Source: Candidatus Kapaibacterium sp.
Lineage (GTDB): Bacteria; Bacteroidota; Ignavibacteria; Kapaibacteriales; Kapaibacteriaceae
DNA length: 6,879 bases
Assembly (NCBI GenBank): GCA_030830285.1
Contig: JAURNF010000031.1
Span: 1-6,879 of the forward strand
Direction: 5' to 3'
A program made the position numbers and the translations under genes. The notes beneath the pieces were generated by a model. It did not search any database, was not told the origin of the DNA, and saw only the letters and a program-made list of their open reading frames with translations. Shown in pieces: positions 1 to 6,488 of the stretch. Position 1 is the first letter of the stretch, and the number at the start of each line of letters is the position of its first letter.

Positions 1-1971
1 GCGACGATTAGTGCGGGCTTGGCTCCTGGGAAGACGATTGCCGATGGTATCACGGCGATGGAGTCGATTACCTCGCAGCAGCTTGATGAGCGTTACTCGA
101 CAGCACTTACGGGTCCGTCACGCGATTTCCGTGAGAGTTCCTCGAGCTTGCTCTTTGCCTTCATCCTCGCATTGATGCTGGTGTATCTGATCCTTGCAGC
201 ACAATTCGAGAGTTGGATCGATCCACTCACGATCATGTTAACCGTGCCGCTGGCACTCGCGGGTGCCGTGCTGTCATTGTGGGTGAGTGGGGATACGCTC
301 AACATCTTTTCGCAGATCGGTTCGATCGTGCTCATTGGTTTGGTCACGAAGAACGGCATCCTTATCGTCGAAGTCGCGAATCAACGTCGCGAAGAAGGTC
401 AGTCGTGGCACGACGCAGCATGTGATGCCGCAGCACTGCGCTTCCGTCCGATCTTGATGACATCACTTGCAACGATTCTCGGCTCAGTTCCGATTGCCTT
501 CTCCCTCGGTGCCGCATCAGAGAGTCGCGTTGGCATGGGTGTGGTTGTTGTGGGCGGAATGTTCCTTGCAACGTTCCTGACGCTCTACATCATTCCGTCG
601 CTCTACGTTGTGCTCTCGCGTGCGAAGCGCGAGAAGCAGCATCATGGCAAGGCACCAGCTGCTGCTGCAGTGGTCGCCGTTCTTGCGTTGCTCTGCAGTG
701 CGCAGCCAGCAGCATCACAAGTGCTCACACTCGACGAAGCACTTTCGCTGGTCATCACGCGGAACTATGATGTGCGATTGGCACGACAAGACTCTGCGGC
801 CGCGCGGATCACGGGCAGTCGAGCGATCACGGGATTCCTTCCAACAGCAAACATTACGGCGACATACGCAGATGGTGCGAACAACCTCACGCAGGTGCTT
901 GCGAGCGGACAGACCATTGAGCGCAATGGCGCGGGGTATTCGAACCTGAATGCTGTAGGCATTCTCAACTGGACCGTGTTCGATGGACTGCGGATGTTCG
1001 CTGCTGCAGATCGATTGTCTGCCGCTGAACGTCGCGGCCTTGCCATTGTACAGAGTAAGCTGCAGTTCATCATCGCCGACGTGATCACGAAGTACAGCGC
1101 ACTCGTTGCCACAACGCAGTTCCTGAAGCAGGCTGATTCAGCGAAGGTGCTTGCAACACAGCGGTACGAGATCGAGCGAAACCGCGTGGAGGCTGGATCG
1201 GTATCGGGTGTCGAGTTGCGACAAGCCGAGATCGACAAATACGACGCAGAGCTCGTTGTCTTGCGCAACCGCATGGAGCTCGGTAATCGATTGTCGGAGC
1301 TCAATACCTTGCTCGGTCGTGATCCTGCAACACAGTTTACTGTGAGCGACACGATGGTTATGCCCGAGCTTCCTCCGCAAACGCAAGCGCAGTCATCGAT
1401 CGATCGTACGAATCCTGACGTCCTCGCAGCGCAGCATGCACTCGCCGAAGCATCAGCACATGTTGCGGAGGTAACGGCTACCTTTCTGCCACGCATCGCT
1501 GTGCAGGGTGCGTATCAAGTCACGCGCAACACATCCGACGCAGGCTTCCTGTTGCAGAACCGCTCCAACGGTGCGTATGTCGGTGCCACGTTGCAGTGGA
1601 ACCTCTTCAACGGTTTGAACGACGCATACGATCGACAACTTGCCAAGCTTGACGAGGAGCGCTCACGGATCTCCATCGATGCCATTCGCAACGATCTTCG
1701 CGGTCAGATTGATCGGGCCTACCGCACACATGCTGCACTTCAAGAGCAACGTCGTATCCAGCAAGCATCACTGGCGGCCGCCGAACGGAATGCCAGTGTC
1801 GCACTCGAAAAGCTGCGTATTGGCTCAGTAACACCTCTCGAGGTCCGACAGTCATTACTGTCGTATCTGGAGGCAGCCGAGGGCGTTGCGCGCCTTGCCT
1901 ACCAGGACCGACTTGTCCACGTGGAGATTCTCCGACTCCAAGGAGCCCTCGTGCAAACGTCGAGTCCGTAG
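1..1971 (+). CDS. HAE1-type RND efflux permease (C-terminal part) fused to a TolC-family outer-membrane channel; 5' end outside window
   Basis: The first 18 bases are open in the same frame, so the gene starts upstream; 656 residues are visible, numbered here from the first codon in the window. Residues 1-205 match the end of AcrB/MexB-like proton-driven drug exporters: the last periplasmic stretch, then transmembrane helices 8-12 (about 49-66, 75-96, 101-120, 149-170, 177-205). They include the family blocks AAQFESW, LVTKNGILIVE and RFRPILMTSLATILG. K117 and T154 correspond to the AcrB proton-relay residues K940 and T978; the aspartate pair of helix 4 lies outside the window. A basic linker and a hydrophobic signal-like segment (207-239) lead into a TolC/OEP domain (241-656) with the usual two halves: one starting at LTLDEALSL and containing WTVFDG, the other containing FLPRIAVQGAYQ and WNLFNG. 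Inferred role: multidrug or small-molecule efflux across both membranes, with a periplasmic adaptor probably encoded upstream. CzcA-type RND-TolC fusions are known in Bacteroidota; this one carries an HAE1-like pump part. Confidence is high for both halves, and slightly lower that the fusion is genuine rather than a sequence error. Confidence 0.9.
   Translation, partial: ATISAGLAPGKTIADGITAMESITSQQLDERYSTALTGPSRDFRESSSSLLFAFILALMLVYLILAAQFESWIDPLTIMLTVPLALAGAVLSLWVSGDTLNIFSQIGSIVLIGLVTKNGILIVEVANQRREEGQSWHDAACDAAALRFRPILMTSLATILGSVPIAFSLGAASESRVGMGVVVVGGMFLATFLTLYIIPSLYVVLSRAKREKQHHGKAPAAAAVVAVLALLCSAQPAASQVLTLDEALSLVITRNYDVRLARQDSAAARITGSRAITGFLPTANITATYADGANNLTQVLASGQTIERNGAGYSNLNAVGILNWTVFDGLRMFAAADRLSAAERRGLAIVQSKLQFIIADVITKYSALVATTQFLKQADSAKVLATQRYEIERNRVEAGSVSGVELRQAEIDKYDAELVVLRNRMELGNRLSELNTLLGRDPATQFTVSDTMVMPELPPQTQAQSSIDRTNPDVLAAQHALAEASAHVAEVTATFLPRIAVQGAYQVTRNTSDAGFLLQNRSNGAYVGATLQWNLFNGLNDAYDRQLAKLDEERSRISIDAIRNDLRGQIDRAYRTHAALQEQRRIQQASLAAAERNASVALEKLRIGSVTPLEVRQSLLSYLEAAEGVARLAYQDRLVHVEILRLQGALVQTSSP
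619..720 (+). other. Junction of the RND-TolC fusion: basic linker plus signal-peptide-like hydrophobic segment
   Basis: After helix 12 the frame encodes a basic stretch (RAKREKQHHGK). A hydrophobic Ala/Val/Leu run follows, then a small-residue stretch (AQPAAS) just before the first TolC-domain residues. This is the n-, h- and c-region order of a Sec signal peptide. It also fits topology: RND C-termini are cytoplasmic, so a thirteenth crossing is needed to put the TolC domain in the periplasm. Whether signal peptidase cuts here, leaving two separate proteins, cannot be decided from sequence. The cysteine in the segment is preceded by leucines rather than a proper lipobox, so a lipoprotein is unlikely. 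Confidence 0.65.
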
Positions 1972-1976
1972 TTTTG
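1969..1976 (+). promoter_or_regulatory. Possible Bacteroidota-type -7 promoter element (TAnnTTTG) ahead of fumC
   Basis: TAGTTTTG matches the TAnnTTTG consensus of the Bacteroidota primary sigma factor exactly. Its first three bases are the stop codon of the efflux gene. It would give a leader of roughly 25-30 bases before the fumC ATG. I see no TTG at the usual -33 distance, so an eight-base chance match is possible. No hairpin terminator lies in the 40-base gap, so fumC may also be reached by read-through. Confidence 0.3.
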
Positions 1977-2011
1977 TACCGAACAACCATTCACACATAC
2001 ACATCTACCTC

Positions 2012-3403
2012 ATGAGCACTCGCATCGAGCGTGACACGATGGGCGAAATCAGCGTCCCATCGTCAGCCTATTACGGAGCACAAACAGCACGGTCACTCAT
2101 TCACTTCGCAATCGGCGACGAACGCATGCCACGCGAAGTCATCCAAGCGATGGCCATCCTCAAGAAGGCTGCTGCAATGGTGAACGCAGACCTTGGCGTG
2201 TTGGCTGCAGACAAGCGCGATCTCATTGTCGCTGCTGCGGATGAAGTCATCAATGGTGGACTCGGTGAGCACTTCCCATTGAGCGTATGGCAGACTGGCT
2301 CGGGCACACAAACGAACATGAACGTCAACGAGGTGATCGCCAATCGTGCAATCGAGATTGGAGGGGGCGAACTCGGCTCGAAGAAGCCTGTTCACCCGAA
2401 TGACGACGTTAACAAGTCGCAGAGTTCAAACGATACCTTCCCAACAGCGATGCACATCGCTGTCGCACGTGCAGCAACGTCACGTCTGTTGCCAGCTGTG
2501 CGTGCACTGCGCGATACACTCGATGCAAAGTCGAAGGAGTTCGCACCGCTGATCAAGAGCGGACGTACGCACCTGATGGATGCTACGCCGATTACGCTCG
2601 GACAGGAGTTCTCGGGCTATGTGCAGGCGCTCACAAACGATATCAAGCGCATCGAGCAATCACTCGAGGGCGTGTACGAGCTTGCACTCGGCGGCACAGC
2701 CGTTGGCACAGGGATCAACACCCATCCAGAGTTCGCCGTCCGTTCGGCAGCAACCATTGCCTCGCTCACGGGTCTGCCATTCGTGACAGCACCGAACAAA
2801 TTCGAAGCTCTTGCTGCGCACGACGCACTCGTGTACTTCCACGGTTCGCTCAAGACGCTTGCAGCGACATGCATGAAGATTGCCAACGACATCCGTTGGA
2901 TGGCGTCGGGTCCACGCTGTGGTCTCGGTGAACTCTCCATCCCAGAGAACGAGCCAGGTTCGTCAATCATGCCAGGCAAGGTGAACCCAACGCAGAGTGA
3001 GGCCATGACCATGGTTGCAGCACAAGTGTTTGGCAACGACGTTGCCGTGAACGTCGGTGGTGCATCGGGCAACTTCGAACTCAACGTCTTCAAGCCAGTG
3101 ATCGTCTACAACGTGCTCCAGAGCATTCGTCTGTTGGGTGACACATGCACGATGTTTAACGAGCACTGTGCGGTTGGTATTGTTGCCAACGTTGATCGTC
3201 TCGAGTATTACAACAAGAACACGCTGATGCTTGTGACGGCACTCAATACCCACATCGGGTATGACAATGCTGCCAAGATTGCAAAGACGGCTCATAAGAA
3301 TGGAACAACATTGAAGCAGGAAGCACTTGCACTCGGATTGCTCACTGAAGAGCAGTTTGATGCATGGGTACGTCCTGAAGACATGCTCGGACCGCACGCC
3401 TAA
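2012..3403 (+). CDS. fumC: Class II fumarate hydratase
   Basis: The 463-residue product is close to the 467 residues of E. coli FumC. It interconverts fumarate and L-malate in the TCA cycle as a soluble, iron-sulphur-free homotetramer. Motifs in order are TGSGTQTNMNVNEV (about 95-108), HPNDDVNKSQSSND (128-141) with substrate-binding residues, SGRTHLMDATP (183-193) with H187 equivalent to E. coli H188, and the superfamily signature GSSIMPGKVNP (316-326) with S317 equivalent to the catalytic loop serine S318. The frame is open further upstream to 1886, inside the efflux gene, but ATG 2012 gives the expected N-terminus (MSTRIERDTMGEISVP, like MNTVRSEKDSMGAIDVP in E. coli). No Shine-Dalgarno sequence precedes this ATG; the leader is C/A/T-rich. 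All key residues are present, so the enzyme should be active. Relatives such as aspartase and argininosuccinate lyase share the signature but fit the other motifs less well. Confidence 0.97.
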   Translation: MSTRIERDTMGEISVPSSAYYGAQTARSLIHFAIGDERMPREVIQAMAILKKAAAMVNADLGVLAADKRDLIVAAADEVINGGLGEHFPLSVWQTGSGTQTNMNVNEVIANRAIEIGGGELGSKKPVHPNDDVNKSQSSNDTFPTAMHIAVARAATSRLLPAVRALRDTLDAKSKEFAPLIKSGRTHLMDATPITLGQEFSGYVQALTNDIKRIEQSLEGVYELALGGTAVGTGINTHPEFAVRSAATIASLTGLPFVTAPNKFEALAAHDALVYFHGSLKTLAATCMKIANDIRWMASGPRCGLGELSIPENEPGSSIMPGKVNPTQSEAMTMVAAQVFGNDVAVNVGGASGNFELNVFKPVIVYNVLQSIRLLGDTCTMFNEHCAVGIVANVDRLEYYNKNTLMLVTALNTHIGYDNAAKIAKTAHKNGTTLKQEALALGLLTEEQFDAWVRPEDMLGPHA

Positions 3404-3419
3404 CGTCACCACATACGTC

Positions 3420-3424
3420 GGAGG
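3420..3424 (+). promoter_or_regulatory. Ribosome binding site of the metalloprotease gene
   Basis: GGAGG lies four bases before ATG 3429 in the 25-base gap after fumC. It fixes the start of the protease at 3429 rather than at the in-frame ATG 3327, which lies inside fumC. It contrasts with fumC and murB, neither of which has a recognisable site. Confidence 0.75.
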
Positions 3425-3428
3425 TTTT

Positions 3429-6400
3429 ATGCGACATATCTTGTTGCTGGCTGTTGTATGTATAAGCGCAGCAGTGAGTGTTGTGGCTCAGACACAGCTT
3501 CGACAACCTCCGATTCTCTCCACAACAGTTCAGCAGATTGTACAGGTGCAGCGTCCAACCACGTCGTTGCACCTGCCTCTGCGTGATGGTACGTGGCGCA
3601 GCTGCGAGCTCGCACTCCGTATCAACGACAACTCCGGCGTTGTGACCACAATGACAACCGACGGACCCCGCACATCGGTAGCCACAGAACGGTGGGCAAC
3701 CTACCGTGGCGTAACGGTGGATGGCGGCACGGCCATCGTGACCTACCATACGTCGGGGGAGCTTCGTGCAACGATCATCTATGCCGACTCCGTGTGTACG
3801 GTTGCATCTACCAATGACCGTCCGTTGAACCCGACGTATCGCGTGCACATGGGTGCAGTGGGTGCGTTCGGCTGTTCAACTCCAGAGGCACTGCCAACAA
3901 GCGCCGTCGTGCGTGCAGTTGCGGGAGCGCAAAAGCTTCCGGAGCAGACACAGCAGCTCGACACCATTACCGTGCGTGTCGCTGTGGAAGTCGACTACGA
4001 CATGGTTTCAGCAATACGCAGTGTATCAGGTACAGAGACATACGTCGCGAACGTCCTCGCCGTGATGTCAACGGTGTACGAGAACGAAGTGCGTGCGCGA
4101 CTCGTCTTGAGCAATCTGCGAATCTGGGAGCGTAACAACGACCCGTATCCTACCGATATGTCGGTGTTTGAACTGCTCGATGTATTCGCCGACGAGTACG
4201 AAGCTAAGATGACGCAGATCCCGCGAGACCTTGCGATGTTCTTGACCATGCGTGGAGGACTTGGTGGAATTGCTCGTACGATTGGTGGACTGTGTGAGTC
4301 GGGCAACAGTTATTGCGCAGGCGATGTGCTGCAGACCATCAAGAACTATCCTACATGGTCGTGGGACGTTGGCATGCTCACGCACGAGATCGGACACCTC
4401 GCTGGGGCAATTCACACGCAGAGCTGCTTTTGGCCCGGTGGGCCGCTCGATAGTTGCATTACGTCAGAGTCCGGCACATGCGTCACGTCCGATCAGGTAC
4501 GTCCAACGCGCGGCACCATTATGTCGTACTGTCACCAGCTGCTCGATCGAGGAGCTTCGATGGCGCTCGAGTTCCATCCGTTACATCGACGTATTGTGCG
4601 CTCGTTCCTTGAGCGTGCGTCGTGTCTTGGCAATATGCCGCTGCCACGGACCCATCGCATCAGCGGTGTTGTGCGTGACGCAGATACACGTCAGCCGCTG
4701 GCTAACCTTGCGCTTCAGATCACACCAATTTCAACTGCGATCTATCGTGGGATGCCGGAGGTAGATGGACCGACCATGACGACGACTGACGCTGAGGGTC
4801 GATATCAGTTTACGGGTCTTGGCACTGGACTGTATGAGATCATTGTCAAGGGTCCGTATGCAACGAGTGTTGGCAGTTCGAATAGACGTAATGCCGTAAT
4901 GGTTGCAGATAGTGTTGTGACGTACAACATGGACCTCATCAATGTGGTCGAGTTCGATATCCGTCTTCGCAACACTGATGATCTGTCACTCAGCTTGTCG
5001 ATATACTCCGATGCTCTTAGCGAGACGCTGTACGATGTAACGATCCCCGCCGCTCCATACGGTGACACCTCAGACACGCGATCCTACCTCATGCGAGTTC
5101 GGCGTGGCACATACCACATCATCCCGTCAATCAAGGACGGACGGTTTACACCACGTGAAATCGTTGTGACTGCTGCGCCTACACCAACAGACAGTGTTCC
5201 GGTAATCGCATCATTCGAGTGCACACAACGTAAACTCACAACATCGGTTGTATCCTTCGGCTATGCACGGTTGCGTGAGGCTGTCGTAGGAGCACAGGCA
5301 GTTCTCACTGGTGGTCGTCCATGGACGATACGGGGTGGCACGACGCAGGACATCATCCGAGAAGGAACGTGCGATGTCGATGGCGTTACGATTGTCGAGG
5401 ATCTCCCATCCGAGTTATTCTACACGCTCGAAATCGATGGCGATACGTCGACGTTTGCACCGTTCTCCGAACGCTCTTGGCTTGCACCATCATACACGTC
5501 CGTTGCTGGTCTCGTGGTGAACGTACCGCGTCGCATGCCGCTCGTTGCTCGCACGTATTCCATGGATGTGCGACAGCAGAGCTATGCCGACATGCCAAAT
5601 CCGCAAGTCATATTCGATCAGTCGGTAACAACGCAACAGCCTGCTACGGTGGTATTGCCATTCCCTGTGCGCATTGGGGATCGGGTGTTGAGCAGGATGA
5701 CGGTCTATCAAAATGGGTTTTGCTCGTTTAATGGTACAAAGCTTCAGCGCTGGGTCAACCGTCCGATAGCAGAGACATCACTCACTGATTTCATCGTGGT
5801 GCCATTCGCCAATGATTTCCTCCCAGATACCAATGCGCCTAACCCATGGCGCGTCGCAGTAGCGTTCATCGGCGATGCACCACAACGTCGCGTCGTTGTC
5901 GAATGGCGGAACCTGATGGTACGTCAGTGGGACAACTCTCAAGGCAGCATGGCGAACCTCGGTCGGTTCCGATTTCAAGCGCACATCTACGAAGATGGTG
6001 TGATCGAAATGGTCTACGATGCCCCCGAGGGGCTCACAGGTGCGACACCTGTGTTTGCACAGATCGGACTACGTGGTGGTGATGTGCTCGACAATCTGGT
6101 GTTGACATCGCAGACCGACGATGATCTCCGGTATGTGGAGCGCGTATTCGACCGCTCGGGGACGTCGCAGGTTGTTCTATCAACATCGAAAGCGATGCCC
6201 TCGGGTCTTACATACCGTTGGACGCCACGTGCGTCGTCGGTAGGGGAGACGTCGAGCGAATCCCTCGTAGTACTCCCGAATCCTGCGTCAGACATGATCC
6301 GTGTGATGCATGCACCAATTGGTGCAACAATTGCCCTCGTCGATCATCTCGGCGTTACTGTGCGATCGGGAATCTGTGAAAGCTCACAACACGCACTCGA

Positions 6401-6488
6401 TGTGGCTGGAATCGCATCTGGTTCCTATACTGCGGTGGTTTCGACACCTACTTCACGTTCAACGTTCCGCGTTCTTCTTCGTAGATGA
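3429..6488 (+). CDS. Secreted M12/reprolysin-like zinc metalloprotease with T9SS C-terminal sorting domain
   Basis: The product has 1019 residues. Residues 1-20 are a Sec signal peptide (MRHILLLAVV start, VVA/Q cleavage). Residues 21 to about 170 look like a prodomain. The catalytic domain (about 178-400) carries the metzincin site HEIGHLAGAIH, with zinc ligands H319, H323, H329 and base E320, and a Met-turn GTIMSYC with M365. It also has the GGLC...YC pattern and several cysteines (289, 296, 333, 343, 351, 368, 399) typical of secreted bacterial M12B-like enzymes. Residues 407-505 resemble a carboxypeptidase-regulatory-like beta domain (ISGVVRDADTRQPL, TDAEGRYQF). Residues 505-730 are less clear beta-rich segments, perhaps including a second such domain near 600-700. 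Residues 730-930 form a nidogen-like module (VYQNGFCSFNG, VVEWRNL, FQAHIYEDGVIEMVY). Residues 945-1019 are a T9SS sorting domain (VVLPNPASD, LVDHLGV, IASGSYTAVV). It is therefore probably exported by Sec, passed across the outer membrane by T9SS, and attached or released at the surface. The substrate is unknown. Confidence 0.92.
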   Translation: MRHILLLAVVCISAAVSVVAQTQLRQPPILSTTVQQIVQVQRPTTSLHLPLRDGTWRSCELALRINDNSGVVTTMTTDGPRTSVATERWATYRGVTVDGGTAIVTYHTSGELRATIIYADSVCTVASTNDRPLNPTYRVHMGAVGAFGCSTPEALPTSAVVRAVAGAQKLPEQTQQLDTITVRVAVEVDYDMVSAIRSVSGTETYVANVLAVMSTVYENEVRARLVLSNLRIWERNNDPYPTDMSVFELLDVFADEYEAKMTQIPRDLAMFLTMRGGLGGIARTIGGLCESGNSYCAGDVLQTIKNYPTWSWDVGMLTHEIGHLAGAIHTQSCFWPGGPLDSCITSESGTCVTSDQVRPTRGTIMSYCHQLLDRGASMALEFHPLHRRIVRSFLERASCLGNMPLPRTHRISGVVRDADTRQPLANLALQITPISTAIYRGMPEVDGPTMTTTDAEGRYQFTGLGTGLYEIIVKGPYATSVGSSNRRNAVMVADSVVTYNMDLINVVEFDIRLRNTDDLSLSLSIYSDALSETLYDVTIPAAPYGDTSDTRSYLMRVRRGTYHIIPSIKDGRFTPREIVVTAAPTPTDSVPVIASFECTQRKLTTSVVSFGYARLREAVVGAQAVLTGGRPWTIRGGTTQDIIREGTCDVDGVTIVEDLPSELFYTLEIDGDTSTFAPFSERSWLAPSYTSVAGLVVNVPRRMPLVARTYSMDVRQQSYADMPNPQVIFDQSVTTQQPATVVLPFPVRIGDRVLSRMTVYQNGFCSFNGTKLQRWVNRPIAETSLTDFIVVPFANDFLPDTNAPNPWRVAVAFIGDAPQRRVVVEWRNLMVRQWDNSQGSMANLGRFRFQAHIYEDGVIEMVYDAPEGLTGATPVFAQIGLRGGDVLDNLVLTSQTDDDLRYVERVFDRSGTSQVVLSTSKAMPSGLTYRWTPRASSVGETSSESLVVLPNPASDMIRVMHAPIGATIALVDHLGVTVRSGICESSQHALDVAGIASGSYTAVVSTPTSRSTFRVLLRR
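6022..6053 (+). other. Two adjacent inverted repeats inside the protease coding region
   Basis: CCCC-GA-GGGG (6023-6032) is followed two bases later by CACAGGTG-CGA-CACCTGTG (6035-6053), a perfect eight-base stem with a three-base loop. Both lie in the protease reading frame, with no T-tract behind them, so they are not a standard terminator. They could form hairpins in the mRNA about 430 bases before murB, or be chance products of codon choice. Confidence 0.4.

Noticed and set aside
691..699. Possible lipoprotein cysteine at the start of the TolC domain
   Set aside because: The residues before the cysteine (Ala-Leu-Leu) do not fit a lipobox, which needs a small residue at -1, and the small-residue stretch after it fits signal peptidase I better.
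1395..1406. GATC-rich palindromic run (atcgatcgatcg)
   Set aside because: It is short, inside coding sequence for Ser-Ile-Asp-Arg, and explained by codon choice; no second copy or associated motif was seen.
765..1496. Long minus-strand open frame (243 codons) opposite the TolC domain
   Set aside because: Its translation is rich in Ser, Arg, Cys and Ala with no recognisable motif, and it lies wholly over a well-supported plus-strand gene. It is a codon-bias shadow.
1886..2011. Upstream extension of the fumC frame into the efflux gene
   Set aside because: The extra 42 residues overlap the end of the efflux gene, look non-homologous and are not part of FumC, which starts normally at ATG 2012.
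1972..2011. Terminator between the efflux gene and fumC
   Set aside because: The gap has a short T-run but no stem-forming inverted repeat.
2617..3093. Minus-strand open frame of 158 codons opposite fumC
   Set aside because: It lies fully within the conserved fumC coding region, including the signature motif, and shows no independent domain or ribosome site.
3327..3428. Upstream ATG for the metalloprotease inside fumC
   Set aside because: ATG 3429 has a GGAGG site four bases upstream and directly begins a typical signal peptide; the upstream extension would bury that peptide.
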